Both the position numbers and the translations under genes were made by a program. A stretch of DNA of 64,000 bases, from NCBI GenBank assembly GCA_963840975.1, contig CAWJBC010000017.1, positions 310,001-374,000 of the forward strand, in the 5' to 3' direction. How positions within the stretch are numbered: position 1 is the first letter of the stretch; every line of letters starts with the position of its first letter. This document shows positions 54,985 to 63,388 of the stretch, one piece after another. Under the pieces are notes generated by a model. The model ran no database searches, was not told the origin of the DNA, and saw only the letters and a program-made list of their open reading frames with translations. The stretch comes from JAADJA01 sp963840975. GTDB lineage: Bacteria > Bacteroidota > Bacteroidia > Bacteroidales > JAADJA01.

Positions 54985-57714
54985 TTATTTCCAAACGGGG
55001 AGAATGCACCGTGGATTTAATTTGGTCAGGTACTCGGAAAAATTAATTTCAAGGCTATTCATCATGATCTCAGATTTTTCATTATGGCACGTCAGACAGG
55101 CTCCAACAGTGAGTATCCGTTTCTGCTCCTCCAGAGAAAAAGGTTTGAAATTATTTCTGGTTGAAACCAACCCCGAGGATTCCGATAAAAAACCTATCCA
55201 TGCATCTTCGGGAAGATTATCAAATTTATTGGCAACAAATGCTGGTCGGAAGGTCCATTTTCCAATTTTATTTTGAATTTCAAATATCAAATCTCCTCTC
55301 CCATATCCGATTGCCAGAGGATCGTTATGACAGGTTTTACAACCTCTTCCTTTGGCGCTTGTGGTATGGGAAGCAACGGGTGAATAAAGCCTGTGAAATT
55401 CTTGTGGTGGGCTTTTTAAAGAAGATGTTAATCCAGATTTGTCAATGGAGAGGATCATCCCTGGTATACATGGTTGTATAATGCGCTCCTTTCCTGCACT
55501 CACACCAAGTGTCGGTAAGGCTGCCATAAATTCACCGGAGTATTCCACCCATGTTCCCTTTACCTGCAAATTTTGCAACAGATCAAAACCGGATTCCTGC
55601 CCATCGTATTCATTATGGCAACCGATACAATGCGGCACCCAGGCTGAGTGGCAGGAGCTGCAATTAAGACTTTTATGAACCATGTCCTTATTGCAAATCT
55701 TAGCAGGTGGTTTTAGAGGATGAATTTTCCTGGAATTTTTACCTGTCATTTTACCCTGACCATTTTCAATAAAAACATTCACCAATACTTTGTCCTCCGA
55801 ACCAGTAATCATCTTTAAGTTTTTATGTTCAAACTTTCGTATATCAAATATCTTTTGGGTTTCCAAATCAAGTTCATCGTAGCTTACTGTTGCAGGGGAG
55901 TTAGAAAAGTGGCAGTCTTCACAGGTAATCTTAACGGCATCTTCTTCGTGTAAATATAATTTCCCGTCTCCCATCACTTCATAAGAACCGTGGCAATCAA
56001 TGCATTCCAAACCTTTTTCGTGGTGGATGTCTGCAGCTATAAATTTAAATACCCGTTTATCCTGCAGAAGCCTGTATCCAACAGAATCTGTAATGTCTTT
56101 TTCATCCAGTAATGTTTCGTTCCACCCTTCATAGCTGGTTGAAATTCTTCCTGACCGGCTGTGACACCCAAAACAATGAATATTGCCAATGTTGAGATCA
56201 AGAGAAGGATGGACTTTCGGAAGGAATAATTCATCCTTCTTTGCGTCATGATAAGCAAAATGTTGTTCCCTTGCTTGTTTTGAATAATTCAGATGACATG
56301 CATTGCATCCGCCTCCGCGCGAAAGTTCATCAATCGGTCCGGTTATTGTTTTTTCATTGCCAAGGTGACAATTCGAACAAAGGTTTCTTAGATGCTGATC
56401 GGCAGGTGTAAATCCAATTTTTTTAATATGGGATGAAATATCAGGCGAATCTGTTTCTCCGAAAACAAACCGGTCAACACTGACAATTCCACTGTTGTTG
56501 GTCATTAATGACTGATTTACCCTGGGAAAAATATCCGGATGGCAATTTCTTGTACCGCAAGTTTGTTTTGCATTAGAAAGGTTTCCGGGAATCAAAGCCA
56601 TGTTCCTGTGTGCTCTGGCTTTATTAAGGGTAAACGGATCGCCAAGATGACAACAAGCGCATCCTATTGCTTGCGGGTCATGCGATGGAGAGAAACCCGA
56701 AACATCATTGTGACAGATCATGCAGGCTTCCCTGCGCCCATTTATGGTAGGAATTTTCCGGTCGGAATATTCTGAAAAATCGCAAGACGAAAGATCGCAT
56801 CCCAGCCTGAACGGATCACCAGAAAATAATTGATTCTTCACGGGACTTTGCCATGTCCAGTTTTCACCTCTGAATAAAAAGCCGATTACTGTCAAAATCA
56901 TGTAAATGAAAAAGAGATAAAAAAGAGCTTTTTTAATGATTTTATTAGGAATTTCAGGAATATGAAAAAAAAGATAAACCGATAAAATGACCAAAAAGAT
57001 AAAGAACATTACCCATCCCGGATGGCTGACCCAATGAAGGATTTCCTGTAAACCGACAAAATACCAGGGGCCTTTCATTTCGCGGTAAGTTAGTTCATTT
57101 AAAGGTGCATTCAAAAAGATGCTAACCAAAGTCAGTAGAGTTAGGGAAATCAAAAATGTAGATAATTGCGTCCAGAGTGTGCGGGCATGTTCCCAAATAA
57201 TAATCGTCAGGAAAAGTGTGGCTGTCGCGATATGATGAACATAAATGATCTGAAAATCACCTTCCTGTCCAAATAGTCCACCTGACAATATTTTCCCAAT
57301 CAACGGCATAGTTTGGATGAGGGCAGAAATAATCTTCACTGCCTGAAGACTGTCAGCATCTGCTTTGAGAATAAACCCGGTGATCATTACAAAAAACACT
57401 ACAGGTATTGAGATGCTTAACCTAAACCAGACAGCCTGACTTTGGTTTTTTTCAGTTCCTGCTTTCAGGTGGTCCCAAAGATGAAGGATAGTGAAAACAA
57501 GAAAAAATTGAGCGCTCCAGTAATGAATATTTCTGAAAAATGAAGCTGATGGATTCGTAATTAGGAGGAAAGTAATTGACTCGTAGGGATTGTTTACATC
57601 ATAAGGAACAGCCAGAATGATTCCGGAAACAGCACAAATCAGAAAGGATGCAGTGGCAATGGCTCCATAAGTGCCAAAGAAAATCAGTTTTTTGAATTTT
57701 TCGTACCAATTCAA
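54985..57714 (-). CDS. Cytochrome b fused to dodecaheme-type multiheme cytochrome c
   Basis: A 909-residue electron-transfer protein. Residues 1-285 form a Rieske/cytochrome-b-complex membrane domain: heme pairs H64/H78 (13 residues between) and H161/H176 (14 between), the cytochrome b6 spacing, and GPWYFVGLQEILHW where quinol sites have PEWY. Residues about 300-909 are periplasmic and carry 12 heme c motifs: eleven CXXCH (for example CMICH, CACCH, CSNCH, CNACH, CFGCH, CIDCH, CEDCH, CSSCH, CIGCH, CKTCH, CLTCH) and one CX4CH (CGTRNCH). It lies four bases after a Rieske gene. Likely takes quinol electrons to a periplasmic acceptor; partner unknown. Confidence 0.92.
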   Translation of the reverse strand: MNWYEKFKKLIFFGTYGAIATASFLICAVSGIILAVPYDVNNPYESITFLLITNPSASFFRNIHYWSAQFFLVFTILHLWDHLKAGTEKNQSQAVWFRLSISIPVVFFVMITGFILKADADSLQAVKIISALIQTMPLIGKILSGGLFGQEGDFQIIYVHHIATATLFLTIIIWEHARTLWTQLSTFLISLTLLTLVSIFLNAPLNELTYREMKGPWYFVGLQEILHWVSHPGWVMFFIFLVILSVYLFFHIPEIPNKIIKKALFYLFFIYMILTVIGFLFRGENWTWQSPVKNQLFSGDPFRLGCDLSSCDFSEYSDRKIPTINGRREACMICHNDVSGFSPSHDPQAIGCACCHLGDPFTLNKARAHRNMALIPGNLSNAKQTCGTRNCHPDIFPRVNQSLMTNNSGIVSVDRFVFGETDSPDISSHIKKIGFTPADQHLRNLCSNCHLGNEKTITGPIDELSRGGGCNACHLNYSKQAREQHFAYHDAKKDELFLPKVHPSLDLNIGNIHCFGCHSRSGRISTSYEGWNETLLDEKDITDSVGYRLLQDKRVFKFIAADIHHEKGLECIDCHGSYEVMGDGKLYLHEEDAVKITCEDCHFSNSPATVSYDELDLETQKIFDIRKFEHKNLKMITGSEDKVLVNVFIENGQGKMTGKNSRKIHPLKPPAKICNKDMVHKSLNCSSCHSAWVPHCIGCHNEYDGQESGFDLLQNLQVKGTWVEYSGEFMAALPTLGVSAGKERIIQPCIPGMILSIDKSGLTSSLKSPPQEFHRLYSPVASHTTSAKGRGCKTCHNDPLAIGYGRGDLIFEIQNKIGKWTFRPAFVANKFDNLPEDAWIGFLSESSGLVSTRNNFKPFSLEEQKRILTVGACLTCHNEKSEIMMNSLEINFSEYLTKLNPRCILPVWK

Positions 57715-57718
57715 CTTT

Positions 57719-58114
57719 TCAAATATTTATAATGATTTCACCGGTAGATTCATCAAGGGTATATTCCAATTTTCTTAGCGATTTAATAGCAGGGCCTTTT
57801 GTACATATCCCTTCAAGATCGAACTTCGAGCCATGACACGGACAGACTAGTTCGTCATTTTCTATCGAACCAATCCGACAACCCAGGTGAGGGCATCGGG
57901 AAGAGAAAGCCGAAAATTTATCATTATTTTTTACAATGATCACTTCCTCAAAAATTGTAACACCAGGGTTCAATTCCGTTGAAATCCTAAGGCTTCGGTT
58001 TTCTGCCAAATTGAAATGCCGGTTAAAGGATTGTCCGGCAAGTATTGCAAAAGGAAGGGTTATTAACCATGCCAAAATTCGCAGGAAATCTTTGCGTGAT
58101 ATGTTACTATTCAC
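57719..58114 (-). CDS. Rieske [2Fe-2S] protein of a bc-type complex
   Basis: A 131-residue Rieske subunit anchored by one N-terminal helix (LRILAWLITLPFAILAGQSF) after SRKDFL, a twin-arginine-like RK motif. Cluster boxes are CPHLGC (C74, H76, C79) and CPCHGSKFD (C91, C93, H94): ligands C74, H76, C91, H94 and a disulfide C79-C93. The Tyr usual after GS-x is Phe98, which in known Rieske proteins lowers the midpoint potential and suits menaquinol. Start at 58114. It is followed by the cytochrome b-multiheme c gene after four bases, so the two form one unit, with its own promoter upstream. Confidence 0.93.
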   Translation of the reverse strand: MNSNISRKDFLRILAWLITLPFAILAGQSFNRHFNLAENRSLRISTELNPGVTIFEEVIIVKNNDKFSAFSSRCPHLGCRIGSIENDELVCPCHGSKFDLEGICTKGPAIKSLRKLEYTLDESTGEIIINI

Positions 58115-58139
58115 CTCTGAAAATTTTTATTATCGCTTT

Positions 58140-58168
58140 CAAAAGTACAAATTCAAAGATTCATCAAA
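58140..58168 (-). promoter_or_regulatory. Promoter of the Rieske/cytochrome b operon
   Basis: On the minus strand TACTTTTG (plus 58140-58147) fits TAnnTTTG, with a TTTG -33 candidate at plus 58165-58168 (17-base spacer). It lies 26 bases upstream of the Rieske ATG. Confidence 0.5.
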
Positions 58169-58233
58169 AAACATAAGTCGGAATTATCACCCGGAAAGGT
58201 AGCGATCAGCAGTCATTTAGCAAATTATTTTTT

Positions 58234-58926
58234 TTACCCGTGATGACTAATTTCAATCAACCTTGACTTATCAAGGATTTCAATGCTTTTCCCTTTAATT
58301 GAGATCAGTTTGTTATCGTTGAAGTCCTTTATTGTCCTTGAAAGACTTTCAACAGACATTGAACTGAATTCGGCTAAGTCTTTTCGGGACAATGATAATG
58401 AGAAGCTTTTATTTTTATAAATCTGATCGCTGAAATACAACAATACATCCGCGAAACGACCCGGCATATTTTTCTGGGTAACGGATAAAAAGCGATCATA
58501 GTTGTTGATTGTCGTTTCGTTTATCAGTTTGATAAGTTCAGCCGAAAACATGGCATTTTCATGGATGAATTTCCTGAAAACATTGATATCTATATGACAT
58601 ACCTGGGAATCCTCATAGGCTTCCACAGAATAATGAGTGACCGGCTCACCAAATAATGAAGGCAAGCCAATCAGGTTGCCCCTTGGTGTGATAGAAAGGA
58701 TATGATTCCTGCTTTTGCCTTCAAGATAAACTTTGACTAATCCCTTTTTTAAAAATAATATGTGGGTAGCAAATGAACCTTGCTTGCTTATTAATTCTCC
58801 TTTTCTGTATTTAACTTCCAAACGGTTATTATCAACCAAGCCAAGCTCATCCATGTTGAGGTGGGTGAAACAGGCAGATTTGTTTTTACAAATCAGGCAT
58901 TTATCTTCTTTAAGTGGAAACGCCAC
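58234..58926 (-). CDS. FNR-type Crp-family regulator with four cluster cysteines
   Basis: A 230-residue Crp/Fnr transcription factor. The N-terminus has CLICKNKSAC (C10-x2-C13-x5-C19), the same spacing as C20, C23 and C29 of E. coli FNR, and C110 (in EDSQVCHIDINVF) matches FNR C122, so an oxygen-sensitive [4Fe-4S] cluster is predicted. A cyclic-nucleotide-binding-like beta-barrel follows (HILSITPRGNLIGLPSLFGE), then a dimer helix and an HTH (LSLSRKDLAEFSSMSVESLS). It is divergent from the Psr-type operon (167-base gap) and next to the Rieske operon, so it probably controls both. The class is clear; targets are inferred. Confidence 0.92.
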   Translation of the reverse strand: MAFPLKEDKCLICKNKSACFTHLNMDELGLVDNNRLEVKYRKGELISKQGSFATHILFLKKGLVKVYLEGKSRNHILSITPRGNLIGLPSLFGEPVTHYSVEAYEDSQVCHIDINVFRKFIHENAMFSAELIKLINETTINNYDRFLSVTQKNMPGRFADVLLYFSDQIYKNKSFSLSLSRKDLAEFSSMSVESLSRTIKDFNDNKLISIKGKSIEILDKSRLIEISHHG

Positions 58927-58974
58927 AGAATTTTAAAATAAAAATGTAAAAATAGTCAAATAACAAGTACGTTA

Positions 58975-58997
58975 TAAATCAATTAAAACTTGATTTA
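58975..58997. promoter_or_regulatory. Inverted repeat, candidate regulator operator
   Basis: Perfect eight-base arms TAAATCAA (58975-58982) and TTGATTTA (58990-58997) around a seven-base spacer, in the gap between the FNR-like gene and psrA. Arm orientation is opposite to the E. coli TTGAT-N4-ATCAA site, so the binding protein is uncertain. Confidence 0.4.
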
Positions 58998-59041
58998 AAA
59001 CATAAGATAACTTGAGCAATCGGAATAGTTTTAGTTTTTCT

Positions 59042-59065
59042 AAAGTTAATTGAAAGCTAACTTTG
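59042..59065 (+). promoter_or_regulatory. Promoter and small palindrome upstream of psrA-like gene
   Basis: TAACTTTG at 59058-59065 fits the -7 consensus TAnnTTTG and ends 28 bases before the ATG. It is also the right arm of AAAGTTA (59042-59048)/TAACTTT (59058-59064), a perfect seven-base inverted repeat that a repressor or activator could use. Confidence 0.5.
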
Positions 59066-59093
59066 CCACTTTTATATATAAAGAAATGTATAT

Positions 59094-61343
59094 ATGAATA
59101 ACCGACGGGATTTTATTAAGATTTCCGCTTTGGGGCTTGGTGGTGCTGCATTGGCTGCTTCTTCAATAAGCATGATCAAAGGGAATTCTTTGTTTTCTGC
59201 CTCAGATATTCCTGTAACCTCAGGTGATCAAAAATTTAAAAAAATTCCTACTTATTGCGAAATCTGTTTTTGGAATTGTGCTGGCTGGACTTATGTAAAT
59301 GAGAAAAACGAGATCGTAAAAATAATAGGTAATGATGATGATCCGCATTGCAATGGGAGGTTATGTCCGCGCGGAACAGGAGGCATCGGAATGTACAACG
59401 ATGAAGACAGACTCAAAACCCCATTGATAAGAGTTGAAAAAGATGGAAAACAAACGTATCGGGAAGCCAGTTGGGATGAAGCCCTCGAATATACTGCTCA
59501 AAAACTTAAAGAAATGGCGGCTAAGCATGGGCCGGAATGTGTTGCTCTGTTTAATCATGGATCAGGTGGAAAATATTTTGGTGACTTATTAAGAGGTTTT
59601 GGCTCAAATAATATTGCTGCTCCTTCATTTGCACAATGCCGGGGTCCGCGTGAAACAGCCTGGTTTGCAACCTATGGAGAAGAAGTTGGTTCACCGGAAC
59701 CAACTGACATACGCGATACTCAATGTTTGGTTTTAATAGGCTCTCATATTGGCGAAAACATGCACAATGGTCAGGTGCAAGAGATGTCGGATGCCATTGA
59801 TAAAGGAGCCACAATCATTACAGTTGACCCAAGATTTTCAACAGCCGCCAGTAAATCGAAATATTGGCTTCCCATAAAACCTGCAACGGATTTGGCATTA
59901 CTACTTTCGTGGATTCATGTTTTAATTTATGAAGAGATTTATAATAAAGACTTCGTTGAGCAATATACTTTTGGATTTGATTTATTAAAGGAGCATGTTA
60001 AAGAAATGACTCCCGAGTGGGCTTATGGCAATACAACCATTAAACCTGATGTAATCAGAAAAACTGCGAGGGAAATGGCTCAGGCAGCGCCCTCTGTGAT
60101 TGTTCATCCCGGCAGACATGTAACATGGTATGGTGATGATACCCAAAGGATCAGGGCGGTTGCAATATTAAATGCGCTTTTAGGCTCATGGGGCAGCAGA
60201 GGCGGTTTTTATATGAAGGAAAGTGTTCATCTTCCCAAGAAAGAGATGCCACCCTTTCCGGAACCTAAGCGCAATTGGCGCGATGCCTATCCGGGAAAAT
60301 TTCCCCTGGCGAGCCTTGCGTTGTCGTCAGGAATTTGTGATGCAACCATCCCCAGTTCCAATCGTGATTGTTCCTTTAAAGCCTGGATCGTTTACGGAAC
60401 AAACCTTCCGCTGACCTTACCTAATATAAAAAACACATTAAATGCAATTTCTCACCTCGAATTTTTGGTAGTAGTGGATACCATGCCAATGGAAATTACA
60501 GGTTATGCCGATGTTGTTTTACCCGAATGTACTTACCTTGAGAGGTACGACATGATCAGAACTTCACCCCACAGAGAACCTCACATTGCACTTCGAATGC
60601 CCGCCGTTGAACCAAAATATGATTCAAAACCCGGATGGTGGATTGCAAAACAATTGGCTGAAAAAATGGGGTTGGGCGCCTACTTCCCATACAATGATAT
60701 CACGGAGTTATTGGACTGGCAGTTGCAACATGTAGGCTCCTCACTGGAAGAAATGCAAAAGATTGGAGTAAAAAAACTGGAAAGACAAACCGGAAACCTT
60801 TACTTTACCAAAGGAGAAAAAATAGAATTCAATACTCCTTCCGGTAAAATCGAATTGTACTCCAATGAAATGGCTTCAGAAAATTTTGATCCCATCCCTG
60901 TATATACTGAGCATCCCGAACCTTCAGAAGGGTATTATAGGTTAATTTATGGCAGAGCTCCCATGCACACATTCAGCCGAACAGCCAACAATCCGAATCT
61001 CACGGATTTAATGGACGAAAACTTCGTTTGGGTAAATCCAAAAGTTGCGAAATTATGGGGATTAAAGACGGGTCAAAAGGTCTGGTTAAAAAATCAGGAT
61101 AACGTGGTATCCTCTTTTCCGATTAAAGTCAGAATTACTGAGCGAATTCGATGGGACTCTGTATATATGGTGCATGGATTTGGGCATTCTGATAAATCTC
61201 TGACCAGAGCTTATGGAAGAGGTGCCAACGATACGGAATTAATAACAAAAGTGATGGTTGACCCAATAATGGGTGGAACAGGTATGAGAGGAAACTTCGT
61301 TACCTTTCTCACCGAAAATATTGCAAAGGAGGAAGTATCATGA
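59094..61343 (+). CDS. Psr/Phs-type molybdopterin oxidoreductase, catalytic subunit
   Basis: Periplasmic molybdenum bis-MGD enzyme of the polysulfide/thiosulfate reductase branch of the DMSO reductase family. Twin-arginine leader: NRRDFIKISALGLGGAALAA. [4Fe-4S] ligands are C55, C58, C62 and C91 (YCEICFWNC; RLCPRG). Cys182 in PSFAQCRGPRETAW is the likely molybdenum ligand, as in Psr/Phs enzymes. Further cofactor segments are VLIGSHIGENMHNGQ, TVDPRFSTAASKSKYWLPI, VVVDTMPMEITGYADVVLPE and GRAPMHTFSRTANNPNL. The 749-residue length is typical. It overlaps psrB by four bases. Substrate could be polysulfide, thiosulfate, tetrathionate or similar. Confidence 0.93.
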   Translation: MNNRRDFIKISALGLGGAALAASSISMIKGNSLFSASDIPVTSGDQKFKKIPTYCEICFWNCAGWTYVNEKNEIVKIIGNDDDPHCNGRLCPRGTGGIGMYNDEDRLKTPLIRVEKDGKQTYREASWDEALEYTAQKLKEMAAKHGPECVALFNHGSGGKYFGDLLRGFGSNNIAAPSFAQCRGPRETAWFATYGEEVGSPEPTDIRDTQCLVLIGSHIGENMHNGQVQEMSDAIDKGATIITVDPRFSTAASKSKYWLPIKPATDLALLLSWIHVLIYEEIYNKDFVEQYTFGFDLLKEHVKEMTPEWAYGNTTIKPDVIRKTAREMAQAAPSVIVHPGRHVTWYGDDTQRIRAVAILNALLGSWGSRGGFYMKESVHLPKKEMPPFPEPKRNWRDAYPGKFPLASLALSSGICDATIPSSNRDCSFKAWIVYGTNLPLTLPNIKNTLNAISHLEFLVVVDTMPMEITGYADVVLPECTYLERYDMIRTSPHREPHIALRMPAVEPKYDSKPGWWIAKQLAEKMGLGAYFPYNDITELLDWQLQHVGSSLEEMQKIGVKKLERQTGNLYFTKGEKIEFNTPSGKIELYSNEMASENFDPIPVYTEHPEPSEGYYRLIYGRAPMHTFSRTANNPNLTDLMDENFVWVNPKVAKLWGLKTGQKVWLKNQDNVVSSFPIKVRITERIRWDSVYMVHGFGHSDKSLTRAYGRGANDTELITKVMVDPIMGGTGMRGNFVTFLTENIAKEEVS

Positions 61344-61873
61344 GGTATGCAATGGCAGTTGATACGAAAAAGTGTGTAGGATGCAGCGATTGTGTTGTAG
61401 CTTGTCAGACAGAAAACAATGTTCCTATTGGTTTTTGCCGCGACTGGATTACCGAAACGGTGGATGGAACCTATCCCAATATTGAAATTGAGCTGCGTTC
61501 GGAAAGATGCAATCATTGCGACAACAGCCCATGCGTAAGATGTTGTCCGACCGGTGCAAGTCATATTGCAGAGGGTGGAATCGTTTTGGTTACACATCAC
61601 AAATGTATTGGCTGTGGTGCATGCATTCAGTCCTGTCCTTATGATGCGAGATATTCTCATCCTGAAGGATATGTTGATAAATGTACATTTTGTGTTCACA
61701 GGATTGAAAAAGGAGAAAAACCTGCGTGTGTGTCTGTTTGCCCAACTAAATGCCTGTACTTCGGCGATCTTGATGATCCCAATAGTGATGTTTCAAATGC
61801 TTTGAGAAATCGCAAATTTAAAGTTCTGGCGCCCGAAGCCGGGACAAAACCTCAGCTTTATTTCCTTACTTAA
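61340..61873 (+). CDS. Four-cluster ferredoxin subunit of the Psr-type complex
   Basis: A 177-residue iron-sulfur electron-transfer subunit (PsrB/PhsB/DmsB family). Four cysteine groups for four [4Fe-4S] clusters are visible: CVGCSDCVVAC, CNHCDNSPCVRCCPTGA, CIGCGACIQSCPYDARYS and CTFCVHRIEKGEKPAC leading to CVSVCPTKC. No signal peptide; such subunits are co-exported with the Tat-bearing catalytic subunit. The start codon overlaps the end of the catalytic gene by four bases (ATGA). It links the molybdenum subunit to the quinone-reactive membrane subunit that follows 18 bases later. Confidence 0.95.
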   Translation: MRYAMAVDTKKCVGCSDCVVACQTENNVPIGFCRDWITETVDGTYPNIEIELRSERCNHCDNSPCVRCCPTGASHIAEGGIVLVTHHKCIGCGACIQSCPYDARYSHPEGYVDKCTFCVHRIEKGEKPACVSVCPTKCLYFGDLDDPNSDVSNALRNRKFKVLAPEAGTKPQLYFLT

Positions 61874-61891
61874 TTCAAATAAACTGCACAA

Positions 61892-62833
61892 ATGAGAGAA
61901 GAACTTTTTGTAAGCGGCAGGGATATTCCGAACATTGATCCATTCCTTAACATCTGGCACTGGCAAATACCTTTATATCTATTTTTGGGTGGATTGGCAG
62001 CCGGAATACTTTTTTTTGCGGGGCTTTTTACCGTTACAGGTAAAGAAAAAGAAATGGAAACCACAGTGAAATGGGCAACATTCCTGGTTCCGGTAGCATT
62101 GATACTGGGCTTGATTGCATTATTTCTTGATCTGAAACATAAATTGTACTTCTGGCAGCTATACACCACCATTCGTATGGAATCGCCAATGTCGTGGGGC
62201 GCATGGACACTGATGTTCATTACTCCGCTCTCCATGATTTGGGTTGCTGCATACCTTAAAGAGGTGATCCCCGGATGGAAATGGAAATTTAAGGTGCTCG
62301 AAAATTCAGATAAATGGGTCAATCAAAATCGTAAACCCCTCGCCTGGTTAATGATGATTTTTGCCCTGATCCTTGGTATTTATACCGGCATCCTGTTGTC
62401 GGCATTCAATGCCAGACCCCTCTGGAACAACTCTATTTTAGGTCCTTTGTTCCTGGTATCAGGGATGTCAACAGGTATAGCGACTATTATGTGGATGTCG
62501 AAAAACCATGAAGAGAGGAAAACGTTAGGCAAAATTGACCTCGCACTGATTGGAATAGAGTTGTTTCTTATTACGCACATGATCATGGGATTTATGGCTG
62601 GACCCAGCGTGCAGATCGAAGCTGCTGGTTTATTTCTCGGCGGACAATTTACTGTATCATTCTGGGTTTTCGTCATTATTCTGGGTTTAATTTTCCCAGC
62701 TATTCTTGAAGTTTTGGAATTGACCGGGATTAAAATTCCAATAGCGATTCCGGCTTTGCTTATTTTAATTGGTGGATTGGTATTTCGGTTTATCATGGTT
62801 GAGGCCGGGCAAATCACAAGGTATCTATATTAG
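61892..62833 (+). CDS. NrfD/PsrC-type membrane anchor subunit
   Basis: Quinone-reactive membrane subunit of the Psr-type complex (NrfD/PsrC family), 313 residues with eight hydrophobic helices. Family features are the N-terminal WHWQIPLYLFLGGLAAGILF, the helix with MSWGAWTLMFITPLSMIWVA, YTGILLSAFNARPLWNNSIL and the C-terminal FRFIMVEAGQITRYLY. The family lacks heme, consistent with the absence of heme-ligand pairs here. It sits 18 bases after the ferredoxin gene and 9 bases before the first YeeE/YedE gene, so all are likely on one transcript. Confidence 0.94.
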   Translation: MREELFVSGRDIPNIDPFLNIWHWQIPLYLFLGGLAAGILFFAGLFTVTGKEKEMETTVKWATFLVPVALILGLIALFLDLKHKLYFWQLYTTIRMESPMSWGAWTLMFITPLSMIWVAAYLKEVIPGWKWKFKVLENSDKWVNQNRKPLAWLMMIFALILGIYTGILLSAFNARPLWNNSILGPLFLVSGMSTGIATIMWMSKNHEERKTLGKIDLALIGIELFLITHMIMGFMAGPSVQIEAAGLFLGGQFTVSFWVFVIILGLIFPAILEVLELTGIKIPIAIPALLILIGGLVFRFIMVEAGQITRYLY

Positions 62834-62842
62834 ATTGAAATT

Positions 62843-63373
62843 ATGAATACAACAGTTTCTGACAAAAGCAAAATTTATTACAATCCCTATTTTGGAGGAG
62901 TTGTTTTGGGATTGATCCTTCTGGCTACTTTTTATTTTACCGGGAGGGGTTTAGGTGCAAGCGGAGCAGCCAAAAGCACCGTTGTTGCTACAGTTGATAA
63001 ACTTGCGCCCCAACATGCACAGAATTCGGCCTATCTGAGCAAGTTTTTAAGCGATGATAATCATCCACTGAATAACTGGCTGGTCTTCGAGGTGATTGGA
63101 ATGCTTGCTGGCGCTTTTCTTTCGGGTGCACTCTCTGGAAGATTGAAATTAAGAACGGAGCATAGCCCTAAAATTAATGTAAAACGCAGGTTAATTTTTG
63201 CTGGAATAGGTGGGTTTTTCTTTGGTTTTGGATCTCAAATTGCACGCGGATGCACCAGCGGCGCTGCTTTGAGCGGAGCTGCCGTACTGTCTTTGGGAGG
63301 GTTTATAACGATGATGGCTATCTTTGGATCTGCTTATGGTTTTGCTTATTTTTTTAGAAAACTTTGGATTTAA
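62843..63373 (+). CDS. YeeE/YedE (DUF395) family membrane protein, half 1
   Basis: A 176-residue membrane protein of the sulf_transp/YeeE-YedE family, members of which move thiosulfate or related sulfur species. It has about four helices, the last two framing the cysteine motif GSQIARGCTSGAALSGAAVL. The cysteine in RGCTSG matches the substrate-contacting cysteine of the family. It begins nine bases after psrC and is followed 15 bases later by a second half-length homologue. The two together equal one full-length transporter such as E. coli YeeE, so a heterodimer is likely. Confidence 0.9.
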   Translation: MNTTVSDKSKIYYNPYFGGVVLGLILLATFYFTGRGLGASGAAKSTVVATVDKLAPQHAQNSAYLSKFLSDDNHPLNNWLVFEVIGMLAGAFLSGALSGRLKLRTEHSPKINVKRRLIFAGIGGFFFGFGSQIARGCTSGAALSGAAVLSLGGFITMMAIFGSAYGFAYFFRKLWI

Positions 63374-63388
63374 AAACTATTTAACAAA

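Noticed and set aside
58990..59020. Classical FNR box TTGAT-N4-ATCAA in the regulator-psr gap
   Set aside because: Half-sites such as TTGAT and TTGAGCAATC occur but none pairs with the required spacing; only the outward-facing palindrome at 58975-58997 is perfect.
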